A stretch of 60,615 nt of DNA from Sulfuricaulis sp. Lineage in GTDB: Bacteria > Pseudomonadota > Gammaproteobacteria > Acidiferrobacterales > Sulfurifustaceae. How positions within the stretch are numbered: the first letter of the stretch is position 1; each line of letters opens with the position of its first letter. Positions 1-8,582 of the stretch are shown piece after piece. The notes beneath the pieces are model-generated. The model saw nothing but the letters and a program-made list of their open reading frames with translations, did no database searches and was not told where the DNA came from. Made by a program: the position numbers and the translations under genes. The stretch lies in assembly GCF_024653915.1 (NCBI RefSeq), contig NZ_JANLGY010000012.1, positions 1-60,615 on the forward strand. Reading direction: 5' to 3'.

Positions 1-1
1 G

Positions 2-184
2 GTATTGTCAATTGGCGTGGTGGTCATCACGCTGACGGTTGCCATCGGCTTGATTCGCTGGTTTGCGCCCCAACTTCTGGGTATCCCGGTGGACTTGCAG
101 AGCGTTCGCGTTAGTAAAGAGGTGCCCCGTTCTTCGAAAATGTGTTTCGGAAGGAAGATATTGAAAGCAAGTCTTATCATTTGA
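2..184 (+). pseudogene. N-terminal part of SGNH hydrolase, out of frame with the rest
   Basis: This reading frame is open from the window edge to a stop at 182-184. It encodes a hydrophobic segment (VVVITLTVAIGLIRWF) followed by a short extracytoplasmic stretch. The next 410 codons in another frame (142-1374) start abruptly in mid-domain with FFENVFRKED. Reading five C instead of the four at 125-128 would join the frames as VPPFFENVF. I infer one original gene with a membrane anchor, broken by a one-base loss that is either real or a sequencing error. The true start lies upstream of the window. Confidence 0.6.
125..128 (+). other. probable frameshift site in a C run
   Basis: Four C's occur where five would fuse the upstream membrane-anchor frame to the downstream SGNH frame without interruption (VPPFFENVF). 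Upstream of this point the downstream frame has stops at 112-114 and 115-117, so it cannot extend further. The homopolymer context fits either a sequencing indel or a true one-base deletion. Confidence 0.6.
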
Positions 185-1374
185 AAGACCCTTACACCAA
201 CATTCGCGGAAGGCCGATGCTTGTCGATTTCTCTCTTGAAATTCTAGGACCTCATGATCTGCTCGGATTCCGAAATATGAATATTCCAAATGTTGCTGAT
301 GTCGTTACAATCGGTGACAGCCAAACATATGGAAATAATGTCGGTATTGCGGAAAATTGGCCAAGCCAGCTTGAGAGGCTGCTTAAAGTCAAACGATCCG
401 TGGTGTACAGCATGGCATCGGGCGGCTGGGGCGCTGTCCAGTATCTTAATATGTATACTCATGCCACATTTTTCAGGCCACGCGTGATTGTCATCGCCTT
501 TTATAGCGGTAACGACCCCGATGAATCGGTGACTCTCGCCTATTCTGTCGAGCATTGGGCCCCGCTCCGCCCGGATCCAAGCCTGGATTTATCTGACAAG
601 CCGCGATATCCCGGTTTTCCAGTCCCCCTCACGGAGCAGTGGCGAGCACATTTCAAGGACGGTCAGACCATTACCTTCACGCCAAGTTTACGGTTAGTGT
701 CCAACGACACCGCGCATGCCACCGTGCGTGCCGGTTATCAGATCATGGAGAAGGTTGCGCAGTTGATAGCAAGAAGTGCCAGCGAGGCCGGTATCCACAT
801 TGTCTTGACCATCATCCCAACGAAAGAATTGGTGTATGCGCAGCGAGTCCACCGTGAGGGAATAACCGCCAGCGCAGACTATAAGAAACTTGTTGAGCTT
901 GAACGGGAAAATATCAACCGATTGGCCCAATCGTTCAAGCTGTTACCGAATGCGGTATACGTCGACTTGGTTGAACCCTTGCAAAAAGCCGCATTTTCCT
1001 ATCCCGGATTATATCCCTCGCAAACGAATGGCCATCCTATGGAAAACGGGTACCGACTCATCGCCAGCGTGCTTGCTCCGGCGATCGGGAAATATGTGAA
1101 AGAACCTCCTTTGGGGTTGGTGCGAGTCGTGCCTGATGACAAGTCAGCCTATTACTTTCTCGTGGCCGATGGTGGATTATGGCGATTTGCGACAGATAAA
1201 ATTGCGGCAAGTAATGGTTGGAAGCCCGCTAACGCCCGCACTGTTGATGCCCGCGATATCGCAGTATTTCCACAGTTTGGAATGATTGATATTGGTGATC
1301 CGAAACGATTTGGGCCGCAGAGAGTACGGCAACGATATGCCGCACAAAAATTGACGGTAACGAACAATGAATAA
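142..1374 (+). CDS. SGNH/GDSL hydrolase-family protein (main part of a frameshifted gene)
   Basis: The protein carries SGNH hydrolase blocks: GDSQTYG around residues 58-64 with the candidate nucleophile Ser60, a Gly-rich GGWGAVQY block, SGND near 122-125, and NGHPMENGY near the C-terminal third, which supplies the block V His. A C-terminal extension of about 90 residues has no motif I recognise. Such proteins usually act as O-acyl transferases or esterases on exported glycans. The GTG at 142 is only the first start codon after in-frame stops at 112-117; homology sense suggests the gene continues upstream in another frame with a membrane anchor. It is followed by other glycan genes on the same strand. 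Substrate unknown. Confidence 0.75.
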   Translation: MFRKEDIESKSYHLKDPYTNIRGRPMLVDFSLEILGPHDLLGFRNMNIPNVADVVTIGDSQTYGNNVGIAENWPSQLERLLKVKRSVVYSMASGGWGAVQYLNMYTHATFFRPRVIVIAFYSGNDPDESVTLAYSVEHWAPLRPDPSLDLSDKPRYPGFPVPLTEQWRAHFKDGQTITFTPSLRLVSNDTAHATVRAGYQIMEKVAQLIARSASEAGIHIVLTIIPTKELVYAQRVHREGITASADYKKLVELERENINRLAQSFKLLPNAVYVDLVEPLQKAAFSYPGLYPSQTNGHPMENGYRLIASVLAPAIGKYVKEPPLGLVRVVPDDKSAYYFLVADGGLWRFATDKIAASNGWKPANARTVDARDIAVFPQFGMIDIGDPKRFGPQRVRQRYAAQKLTVTNNE

Positions 1375-1397
1375 TTACCACATGACCGGGTGCAGGA

Positions 1398-2267
1398 ATG
1401 AATGAGGAAGTTCCGTCCCCGCCGTTAGTAAGCATCGGTATTCCGGTTTACAACGAGGATAGATTTCTCGAAGAATCGCTCCAGTCGTTGCTGTCCCAGG
1501 ATTACCGAAATCTCGAAATCATCATCTCCGATAACGCCTCAACGGATAAGACCGAGGCAATTTGCCGTAAATACTGCAATCGTGACCATCGGATTCGGTA
1601 TCACCGATTCGAAAGCAATCAGGGCGCGACGGCGAATTTCAGGAAGGTTGTTGAGCTGGCGCAGGGCCGATACTTCATGTGGGCTGCAGGACATGATCTG
1701 TGGTCGCCAAATTTAATATCGGAATGTGCAAGTATTCTTGAGAAAAATCCCGATGGCGTTATTGCGTTTGGCTCCTGCACATGGATTGACGCCGCAGGCA
1801 GGCAAATGGCCAGAGCTTCAGGATGGACAGACACGCGCGGAATGGATCCCATCGCGCGCTTCTTTTCGGTATTCTGGGGGAATATGCATCCAATTCTGGG
1901 TGTAATGCGAATCGACGCCTTGCGGCAGGCGCGCTTTCAGGCATGTATCGGTACAGATCTTCTGATGCTTTCAGAGCTTGCCCTGATGGGTCATTTTATT
2001 CATGCATCTTCGGCTTCATGGTCCAGGCGCGAGTTTCGAGATGACGAAAGTTATCGTGATCGCATGAAACGCTACCGCAGCTCTCAGTACAGACTGTCGC
2101 ATTCGCTGATCGACCGGTTCTTCCCCGTGGTACGGTTGCCGCTCGAGCTTATCAAGGTGGCATTGCGCGCACGCGTTCCATGGTTCGAGAAGCTGGGGAT
2201 TGTTGGAATATTGGTGCCGTCTCTTCCTGTTAAATATGTGATCGGTCGCCGTGGGCGTAGCGCCTGA
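1398..2267 (+). CDS. family 2 glycosyltransferase
   Basis: This is a 289-residue GT-A fold glycosyltransferase of family GT2. The N-terminus has the nucleotide-binding core VSIGIPVYNE at about 11-20, followed by LEIIISDNASTD. The position of the usual DXD-type metal site reads AAGHDLW, a variant seen in some bacterial surface-polysaccharide GT2 enzymes. It should transfer a sugar from an NDP donor to a glycan acceptor on the cytoplasmic membrane face. A C-terminal basic and hydrophobic stretch may associate with the membrane. It begins 23 bases after the SGNH gene and precedes a membrane protein gene, so the three may form one surface-glycan transcription unit. Donor and acceptor are unknown. 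Confidence 0.85.
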   Translation: MNEEVPSPPLVSIGIPVYNEDRFLEESLQSLLSQDYRNLEIIISDNASTDKTEAICRKYCNRDHRIRYHRFESNQGATANFRKVVELAQGRYFMWAAGHDLWSPNLISECASILEKNPDGVIAFGSCTWIDAAGRQMARASGWTDTRGMDPIARFFSVFWGNMHPILGVMRIDALRQARFQACIGTDLLMLSELALMGHFIHASSASWSRREFRDDESYRDRMKRYRSSQYRLSHSLIDRFFPVVRLPLELIKVALRARVPWFEKLGIVGILVPSLPVKYVIGRRGRSA

Positions 2268-2308
2268 CCTCATCCGATTCATCGTTTCAGGTAACTGGAA
2301 AGCTGTTT

Positions 2309-3226
2309 GTGCAACTAAAATCAATTTTTGATTTCTGGCGGTCCCCCGAGTGGCGATCTGTTCTGCGCGCGACCAGGCTTGGGATCCTGCCAGTGGCGTT
2401 GGGTTTTCTCGTGTATCTCGCATGGAGTTTGCACGCGTCACTTGGCGAAGTGCTCAGTCAAACAAATGGTATTTACCTGGTTGCCTCTGTGTTTTTCTGG
2501 ATTGGCGCTCATCTGGTCTCACCGTTTCTCAGTGCACTGAGCCTGAGTCGCCAGCATCAGGTTATCAGCTACGAAACAGCATTCAGGATTCATGCGCGCA
2601 ACATCATCGCCCGATATATCCCCGGTGGCGTCTGGCATACCGTCGGCCGTGTTGCTGACTTTTCTGACCGAGGTTTATCTCCCCGGCGAATCGCCGGCTT
2701 CGTGTTTCTGGAAAACAGTCTTGCCGTGTCCATCACGCTTGCTCTGGGCGGCGCGAGCGTCTGGTATTTTTATGGGGATGGGTGGGGCATTATCGGCGCG
2801 ATCGGTTTTTTTGCCGGGTTGATCGGCTTGGTGATGTCGCGTTTCATTGTCAATCGATGGGTGGTGTCGGGCAGTGAAAAAATCTCATTTGCAATTTATA
2901 CCGGATGTATCGTGGCCGTTGGATTCTTTTGGGCATTCGCCGTAGCGGCCTTCTTGTTGTATTTGCATGCCTTTCCCGGTTGGGCATTATCGGTTTCATG
3001 GTTGCAGATCGGCGGAGCCTATCTGTTGGCGTGGGGTTTGGGCTTTTTGGCGGTGTTTGCTCCGCAGGGGGTTGGTGTTTTTGAGGCGGTGCTTGCGAAC
3101 CTGATTTCCGATTCGCTGCCCCTGGCGACGACAGCGGTGCTGATCAGCGGTTTCCGGCTTATCATGTTGTGTGCCGATACGGCAGTCTGGTTTGCCTCTC
3201 GGCCGATTTTCTCGCGCCGACGCTAG
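2309..3226 (+). CDS. LPG-synthase-TM / UPF0104-type membrane protein
   Basis: A polytopic membrane protein of 305 residues with about eight hydrophobic segments. It carries the signature ARYIPGGVWH at 101-110 followed by VGRVADF, typical of the lysylphosphatidylglycerol synthase transmembrane region family (AglD/MprF N-domain type). Family members are integral membrane proteins often encoded with glycan genes and proposed to act on or flip lipid-linked substrates. There is no C-terminal aminoacyl-transferase domain, so it is not a full MprF. The start is the GTG at 2309. It converges with and overlaps by four bases the aminotransferase gene on the other strand. Confidence 0.8.
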   Translation: MQLKSIFDFWRSPEWRSVLRATRLGILPVALGFLVYLAWSLHASLGEVLSQTNGIYLVASVFFWIGAHLVSPFLSALSLSRQHQVISYETAFRIHARNIIARYIPGGVWHTVGRVADFSDRGLSPRRIAGFVFLENSLAVSITLALGGASVWYFYGDGWGIIGAIGFFAGLIGLVMSRFIVNRWVVSGSEKISFAIYTGCIVAVGFFWAFAVAAFLLYLHAFPGWALSVSWLQIGGAYLLAWGLGFLAVFAPQGVGVFEAVLANLISDSLPLATTAVLISGFRLIMLCADTAVWFASRPIFSRRR

Positions 3227-4347
3227 ACCGATAATATCTGCCTGAAATATTTGACCACGTATTGCACGTCTTCCGGCGTTAAATTCAGCGCCGAGGGTAA
3301 ATTGACGGCATAGGGGCTGATTTCGTAGCTCACCCGATTGCGTTCCCGGGCTTCGCGAATGCCTGGCACAGCGGCATACGCAGGCAGGGAACTCAGGGGG
3401 TGGAAAAACGGCCGGCAATGAATGCCGTGCGGCATCATCTTTTCCATGAGTTGTTGCTTGTCCAGACCGTATTCGGGGTCGATAACTACCGTTGTCATCC
3501 AGTAGCTGTTGGTGAAATCCGGTCCTTCGTAATTCAGGGTAATCCCCTTCAGTCCGCGCAATTCTTCCTCATACCATTTGAAGATTTCACGTTTTCGAGC
3601 CACGAGTTGCCCGAGGCGCTCTAGTTGCGCGATGCCCAGCGCCGCCTGCATGCTGCTCATCTTGTATTTCTGGGCGATCTGCGTGTTGTAGAACATGCGG
3701 TCGCCCGGTGGACGGCCATGGTCACGCTGGAACAGCACTTTTTCCGCGATTTGTCCGTTGTTGGTGATCAGCATGCCACCTTCACCGGTGGTCAGGGTTT
3801 TGGAACCGTGAAAACTGAAAACCCCGATGTCCCCGAGCGCGCCCGCGGGCTTGTTCTTGTACCGTGAGCCGATCGCTTCGGCGGCGTCTTCGATGATGGC
3901 AATTCCATGCTTGTCGGCGATGGTGCGGATGGCGTCGTAGTCCGGCATGCTGCCGTACAGGTCCACCGGAATGACCGCCTTTGTGCGGTGGGTGATGGCG
4001 GCGTTCAGAGACGCGGCGGACAGGCACCACGAGTCGCGTTCGATGTCCGCGAAGACAGGAGTCGCGCCGACGTAGGTTATCGGGGCGGCGCTGGCAATCC
4101 AGGTGATGTCCGGCACGATCACTTCGTCGCCGGGGCCAATGCCCAGCGCGAGCAGGGCCAGGTGGATGGCGGAGGTGCACGATGGCAACGCCACGGCGTG
4201 GCGTACGTCATGATAGCGGGCAAAATCCCGCTCGAAACGCGCGTGATAGACGTTGGCGTTTTCATACCATGCTGTCGTCACAGCTTCCGTGACGTAATCG
4301 ATTTCTTTCTGCGTTATCCAGGGGCCAGAGACGGGTATGTGTTTCAC
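3223..4347 (-). CDS. DegT/DnrJ/EryC1/StrS-family PLP sugar aminotransferase
   Basis: A fold-type I PLP enzyme of 374 residues that transaminates keto-sugar nucleotides. The PLP lysine lies in SFHGSKTLTTGEGG (Lys183 from the chosen start), IIEDAAEAIG supplies the PLP-ring Asp, and PSCTSAIHLAL is the phosphate-binding region. The retained Lys argues against an RfbH/ColD-type dehydratase, which uses His. I prefer the GTG at 4347 with AAGGA upstream, seven bases past the preceding stop; a TTG at 4392 is possible but overlaps the upstream gene. It is the last gene of the CDP-sugar operon, suggesting that a 4-keto (or 3-keto) CDP-deoxysugar is aminated. The exact keto position cannot be read from sequence. 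Confidence 0.88.
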   Translation of the reverse strand: MKHIPVSGPWITQKEIDYVTEAVTTAWYENANVYHARFERDFARYHDVRHAVALPSCTSAIHLALLALGIGPGDEVIVPDITWIASAAPITYVGATPVFADIERDSWCLSAASLNAAITHRTKAVIPVDLYGSMPDYDAIRTIADKHGIAIIEDAAEAIGSRYKNKPAGALGDIGVFSFHGSKTLTTGEGGMLITNNGQIAEKVLFQRDHGRPPGDRMFYNTQIAQKYKMSSMQAALGIAQLERLGQLVARKREIFKWYEEELRGLKGITLNYEGPDFTNSYWMTTVVIDPEYGLDKQQLMEKMMPHGIHCRPFFHPLSSLPAYAAVPGIREARERNRVSYEISPYAVNLPSALNLTPEDVQYVVKYFRQILSV

Positions 4348-4354
4348 GACCGGT

Positions 4355-5074
4355 TCAGTCCTTGATGCACTTGAGATAACCGTCTGGGGCAACTGAAAGC
4401 AATAATTTATTTTGTATCTCTTTGTCGATAATAAAACGGTCGCTCAGCTTTAAAAATTCATGTACCGCCGTTTTGGGGTTGTCATTCCTGTCCCACGGCC
4501 TGTCGGGGAAGAGGGATTTGGGGAGGTCTTCGATTACCGTATCGAGAACAATCAGATAATTACCGGAAGCGACAAGAGGGGAATATAGCTTGAGCTCTTG
4601 CAGCACATGTTCGTGTGTATGGTTTGAGTCCAGCAATACCATGATGCGTTTTCGTCCCTGCGCCAGCTGGCGAACCTGACTGACAACGGATGTATCAATG
4701 GACGACCCTTCAATCAACGTGACGCGTTTGGAAAGAGGGTGCTTTTCGAGTTCGTTTCGGTTGTGTTTTCGTATATCGATGTCTATGCCAACCACGATAC
4801 CATTACCACCCAGGAGCTCCAGCATTGAGGCATGGAAGATGATGGAGCCACCGTGGGCTACGCCTGTTTCGACGATCAGGTCGGGTTTGGTATTCCAGAT
4901 AATCTCCTGTATGGCAATGATATCCTCCGGATACTGGATTATCGGACGACCGAGCCAGGAAAAATGATATGAGTAACGGTGTTTGCAACTCTCGACGAAT
5001 AGCGTTCGCGAGAGTGATTGCAGGTTAGTGTCCTGGCCCATTTTTTCAATTTCTTCTTTTTCGCCTTCAATCAT
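4355..5074 (-). CDS. CmcI/cephalosporin-hydroxylase-family SAM methyltransferase
   Basis: This 239-residue protein matches the CmcI/rhamnosyl O-methyltransferase family. The SAM-binding segment DLIVETGVAHGGS occurs around 65-77, followed by VVGIDIDIR and a metal-site-like VLLDSNHTHEHV near 147-158. Such enzymes methylate hydroxyl groups of sugars in lipid glycans or antibiotics. It lies inside the CDP-sugar operon, ending eight bases before the preferred aminotransferase start, and probably methylates the sugar or glycan made here. Despite the family name there is no reason to expect a beta-lactam function. Confidence 0.8.
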   Translation of the reverse strand: MIEGEKEEIEKMGQDTNLQSLSRTLFVESCKHRYSYHFSWLGRPIIQYPEDIIAIQEIIWNTKPDLIVETGVAHGGSIIFHASMLELLGGNGIVVGIDIDIRKHNRNELEKHPLSKRVTLIEGSSIDTSVVSQVRQLAQGRKRIMVLLDSNHTHEHVLQELKLYSPLVASGNYLIVLDTVIEDLPKSLFPDRPWDRNDNPKTAVHEFLKLSDRFIIDKEIQNKLLLSVAPDGYLKCIKD

Positions 5075-5753
5075 TGTGTTGCTCCGAATTGACCCGCACT
5101 ACCTTCGCGGGATTTCCATAGGCGACAACCCCGTCGGGAATGTCGCGCGTTACGGTAGAACCGGCGCCAATTATGCAGTGATTGCCGATTCGGACTCGTG
5201 GTAAGACCACTGTTCCGGCGCCGATGAAGGAAAAGTTGCCGATGTGTACACAGCCTGCAATTGTAGCCCCCGGGGCGAGATGTACTCCATCACCCAGTCG
5301 GCATTCATGATCTACGCTGGCTGATGTGTTGACGATACAGGCATCGCCCATCTGCACGTCAACGCCAATAACTGATCCGGCCAGAATCTGGGAGCCCGGA
5401 CCGCAAGTCGCGGTATCAGCGACGTAGGACGCAGGATGTGCCGCTATCGCGGGTATTAGCCCCTGGGATTGCAGGTATCGTTGAATTTCCAGTCGGGTGT
5501 ACCCATGCCATCCACCGATGGCCACCAGACATCTTACTTTGTCCGGGCGACTTTGCTGTTGCTTCCAGCGCTGGAATCCGTCCGTACCGTGGTAAAGCGG
5601 AACATTTGGGATTGGAGACACTGCATTCGTATCATTATCGAACGCCGCAATGATCTCGTATCCCAGTTTTCCGAGGAATTCGTGAAGCACCTTGGCATGA
5701 CCACTGGCACCCCATATTACAATTCTTTTTTTGAAAAGATTCGTCAGAGCCAT
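5067..5753 (-). CDS. NeuD/PglD-type sugar N-acyltransferase
   Basis: A 228-residue protein with two parts. The N-terminal Rossmann-like domain has IVIWGASGHAKVL near residues 9-21. The C-terminal left-handed beta-helix has hexapeptide repeats such as VHLAPGATIAGCVHIG and CIIGAGSTVTRDIPDG. This is the NeuD/PglD family, which acetylates amino groups of sugar nucleotides using acetyl-CoA. The start at 5753 is chosen because it begins right before the Rossmann motif and overlaps the rfbC-like stop by ten bases; a longer N-terminus to 5831 looks spurious. With the aminotransferase downstream, the inferred job is acylating the amino group added to the CDP-deoxysugar. Confidence 0.85.
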   Translation of the reverse strand: MALTNLFKKRIVIWGASGHAKVLHEFLGKLGYEIIAAFDNDTNAVSPIPNVPLYHGTDGFQRWKQQQSRPDKVRCLVAIGGWHGYTRLEIQRYLQSQGLIPAIAAHPASYVADTATCGPGSQILAGSVIGVDVQMGDACIVNTSASVDHECRLGDGVHLAPGATIAGCVHIGNFSFIGAGTVVLPRVRIGNHCIIGAGSTVTRDIPDGVVAYGNPAKVVRVNSEQHND

Positions 5754-6271
5754 GGATAGGCGAGATCCTTCGCAGAAATGATACGTTGCGACGCTGGTGG
5801 CCAGGTGATCCCCAGTGCTGGATCGTCCCATCGGATGCCGTGTGAATGATCGGGATGATAGGGCTCGGACATTTGATAGAGAACCTCGGAATTGTCATGC
5901 AGTGTTTGGAAACCGTGGGCAAAGCCCTCTGGGATATAAACCGCTTTATGGTTTTCCTGGGTTAGTTCCACAGACATCCATTGGCGGTGCGTAGGAGATT
6001 CAGGGCGCAAATCGATAACCACATCATAGATTGCGCCTCGGCTGCATCGCACCAGTTTTACCTCCTCGAAAGGTTCTGTCTGGTAATGCAGGCCTCGCAG
6101 AGTACCCTGTTTTTTGTTAAAGGAAATATCGCATTGAGCGAAATCAGGGTTAAGGCCATGTGCGATGAATTCTTCCCGGCAAAATGTCCGCGCAAAGAAA
6201 CCTCGTTCGTCCACATGGGGTTCCAGTTCAATAATGTAGGCTCCACGGAGCCTGGTTTCCACGAAGATCAT
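5744..6271 (-). CDS. dTDP-4-dehydrorhamnose 3,5-epimerase-like sugar epimerase
   Basis: A 175-residue RmlC/RfbC-type cupin. It has the family hallmarks RGLHYQ with the catalytic His62, DVVIDLR with the conserved Asp, and IPEGFAHGF. RmlC enzymes epimerise C3 and/or C5 of 4-keto-6-deoxy NDP-hexoses. No dTDP-glucose genes (rmlA, B, D) are present here, and the neighbours make CDP-4-keto-6-deoxyglucose, so the substrate is probably CDP-linked and the rfbC name is by family only. It starts one base after the C-methyltransferase stop, so translation is probably coupled. Confidence 0.85.
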   Translation of the reverse strand: MIFVETRLRGAYIIELEPHVDERGFFARTFCREEFIAHGLNPDFAQCDISFNKKQGTLRGLHYQTEPFEEVKLVRCSRGAIYDVVIDLRPESPTHRQWMSVELTQENHKAVYIPEGFAHGFQTLHDNSEVLYQMSEPYHPDHSHGIRWDDPALGITWPPASQRIISAKDLAYPWL

Positions 6272-7501
6272 TCAGAGCACCCTTGATTCGGGAATCGGGA
6301 CGACGAATTTACCTCCCCAATTACGTATGCGTGACATTTGTTGCATGATTTCCTCGCGGAGATTCCACGGCAGGATCAACAAGTAATCAGGTTTTATTTC
6401 ATCAATCCTTTCCGGGGAGTAAATCGGTATATGCGTGCCTGGCAAGAAACGACCTTGTTTGTGCGGGCTCCTGTCTACAGTGAAATCCAGAAAGTCGGTT
6501 CTGATGCCACAGTAGTTTAACAGGGTGTTGCCTTTTGCCGGGGCACCATAGCCCACCACACGTTTGCCTTGCTGTTTGGCGGAAATTAGGAAACTCAGCA
6601 ATTTGCGTTTGACATCACATACTCTTTCACCAAAGGCCAGGTAAGGACTCAACTGGTCATACGATCTCGCAATTTCCCACGCTTTCATTTTCTCGACGCG
6701 ATCAGATATTTCTTTTGTCTGATCCTCGGCGTGTTTGGCGTACAGACGCAGGGAGCCGCCGTGGGTATCAAGTTCCTCAACATCGAAAACTGTTAACTGG
6801 TGGTGTTGTAGGACTTGCCGGGCGGTCAGAAAGGAAAAGTACGAGAAATGTTCATGGTAAATCGTATCGAATTGATTCTGTTCGATGAGTCGGGCCAGGT
6901 GCGGGACCTCAATCGTGATTGTGCCACGCGGAGCCAGAAGCTGTTTCATACCACATACGAAATCATTCAGATCGGGCACGTGTGCCAGAACATTATTTGC
7001 TATCAGCAGGTTGGCGCGGATGGATTGGCCGACAAGTTCCGTTGCCAGTTTTGTTCCGAAAAACCGGTTGAGTGTGCGTATGCCTTTGTGTTCCGCGGTT
7101 TTTGCGACGTTGGTTGCTGGCTCGATGCCCAGCACCGGGATGTCTTTTTTCTGGAAGAAATTCAGCAGATACCCGTCGTTACTGGCAATCTCGATTACCT
7201 GCGACGAAGCATCCAGGTGCAATCGTTGTTCGATCTGATTGGCATATTGGCGTGCGTGTTCCAGCCAGCTATCAGAGTAGGAAGAAAAATAGGCATAGTC
7301 TTCGAAGATGCGTTCCGGCGTCTCGAATTCATCCAACTGGACTAGAAAACACCTGTCGCACACATAGGCATGGAGGGGATAGAGCGGTTCCATCTGGTTC
7401 AGTTGTTCCGCGGTCAGGTAACGATTAGATAGTGGACTCATGCCGAGATCCACGAACGTGCGGGTCAACGGGTGAGCACAGAACCTGCATTTACTGGTCA
7501 C
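6272..7501 (-). CDS. sugar C-methyltransferase (TylC3/NovU type)
   Basis: A 409-residue SAM-dependent enzyme with the three-part layout of NDP-sugar C-methyltransferases. The N-terminal zinc-binding module has CRFC at 5-8 and CDRC near 48-51. The central Rossmann domain has VIEIASNDGYLLNFF. The C-terminal domain has VVGYGAPAKGNTLLNY near 310-325. Characterised relatives put a methyl on C3 of 4-keto sugars to give branched-chain deoxysugars. The start is GTG at 7501, overlapping the CDP-glucose dehydratase gene by 11 bases. In this operon it implies a branched CDP-6-deoxyhexose. Confidence 0.88.
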   Translation of the reverse strand: MTSKCRFCAHPLTRTFVDLGMSPLSNRYLTAEQLNQMEPLYPLHAYVCDRCFLVQLDEFETPERIFEDYAYFSSYSDSWLEHARQYANQIEQRLHLDASSQVIEIASNDGYLLNFFQKKDIPVLGIEPATNVAKTAEHKGIRTLNRFFGTKLATELVGQSIRANLLIANNVLAHVPDLNDFVCGMKQLLAPRGTITIEVPHLARLIEQNQFDTIYHEHFSYFSFLTARQVLQHHQLTVFDVEELDTHGGSLRLYAKHAEDQTKEISDRVEKMKAWEIARSYDQLSPYLAFGERVCDVKRKLLSFLISAKQQGKRVVGYGAPAKGNTLLNYCGIRTDFLDFTVDRSPHKQGRFLPGTHIPIYSPERIDEIKPDYLLILPWNLREEIMQQMSRIRNWGGKFVVPIPESRVL

Positions 7502-8582
7502 AGTGAGAATCCATGTTTTGGCAGCGGTCGATCTGTTTTTCAGTCACTAGCCGCATGTCGGAACCGGAGTCATAGGATTTGAACCATTCCACTGTCCACG
7601 TCAGCGCCGTTAGCAGATCCAGTCTTGGGGCCCAACCCAACCTCGACTTGGCCTTGGAGCAGTCCAGGCGCAAAGAAGTGGCTTCTTTGGGGTGGCTGTT
7701 CGAGTCCGTTTCCCACCGTGCTTCTCCTCCCCAGAGGCGCACCAGCTCATCCGCAATCCACGATACGGCGCGCGTATCTTTCTCGTCCGGCCCGAAGTTC
7801 CATGCCTCGGAATACCCGGTAGTATCCTGCCACATGCATTCTGCCAGGCGAAGGTAGCCGCCAAGCGGTTCCAGCACATGCTGCCATGGGCGGGTAGCTT
7901 CAGGGTTGCGGATAACAGCAGTGCGATGGGCAATAAAGGCCTGCATGATATCGGGAATGAGTCGATAGGGTGACCAGTCACCCCCGCCGATTACGTTGCC
8001 CGCGCGCGCTGTTGCTGTAGCTACCGGTTTATTCCCATGGCCAGCATCACTATAAAAGGAGTGACGGTAGGCGGAGGTAACGAGTTCCGCGCAGCCCTTG
8101 CTGCTCGAGTAAGGATCGAAACCACCCATTGGATCGGATTCACTGAAACCACGGTTCCCGCCGTGATTCTCATAGCACTTGTCGCTGGTGACGTTAATAA
8201 CTACCCGCACAGACCCGCAGTGGCGCGTGGCCTCAAGCAGGTTCACTGTTCCCATGATGTTGGTTGCGTAGGTCGTCAAAGGGTCGGCGTACGACGGCAA
8301 TACCAACGATTGCGCCGCCAGGTGTATAACGATATCGGGCTGACATGTCGAAATCGATTTGCCCAGCCGGTCTGCGTCGCGAACGTCCGCCTCAATGCTG
8401 CGCATGTGTTTGCCTGCCCAGGCAAGCTCGTACAGGCTCGGATTCGTAGGCGGTGGCAGAGAGTAACCGGTTAGCTCTGCCCCAAGCTTCTGTAGCCACA
8501 AGGACAGCCAGCTTCCCTTGAAGCCGGTATGGCCGGTGAGAAAGACTTTCTTGTTTTTCCAAAAGGCAGGGGAAATTACCAT
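7491..8582 (-). CDS. rfbG: CDP-glucose 4,6-dehydratase
   Basis: An extended short-chain dehydrogenase/reductase of 363 residues that converts CDP-glucose to CDP-4-keto-6-deoxyglucose with bound NAD. It has the cofactor motif TGHTGFKGSWL at 17-27, the NVTSDKCYEN segment, and YSSSKGCAE carrying the catalytic Tyr and Lys. These match RfbG rather than the dTDP enzyme RmlB. The gene overlaps the upstream cytidylyltransferase by seven bases, and together the two enzymes commit glucose-1-phosphate to CDP-deoxysugars. Confidence 0.93.
   Translation of the reverse strand: MVISPAFWKNKKVFLTGHTGFKGSWLSLWLQKLGAELTGYSLPPPTNPSLYELAWAGKHMRSIEADVRDADRLGKSISTCQPDIVIHLAAQSLVLPSYADPLTTYATNIMGTVNLLEATRHCGSVRVVINVTSDKCYENHGGNRGFSESDPMGGFDPYSSSKGCAELVTSAYRHSFYSDAGHGNKPVATATARAGNVIGGGDWSPYRLIPDIMQAFIAHRTAVIRNPEATRPWQHVLEPLGGYLRLAECMWQDTTGYSEAWNFGPDEKDTRAVSWIADELVRLWGGEARWETDSNSHPKEATSLRLDCSKAKSRLGWAPRLDLLTALTWTVEWFKSYDSGSDMRLVTEKQIDRCQNMDSHCDQ

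Noticed and set aside
4348-4392. TTG start at 4392 for the aminotransferase
   Set aside because: It overlaps the upstream methyltransferase by 38 bases, and the GTG at 4347 has AAGGA upstream and gives the typical family N-terminus.
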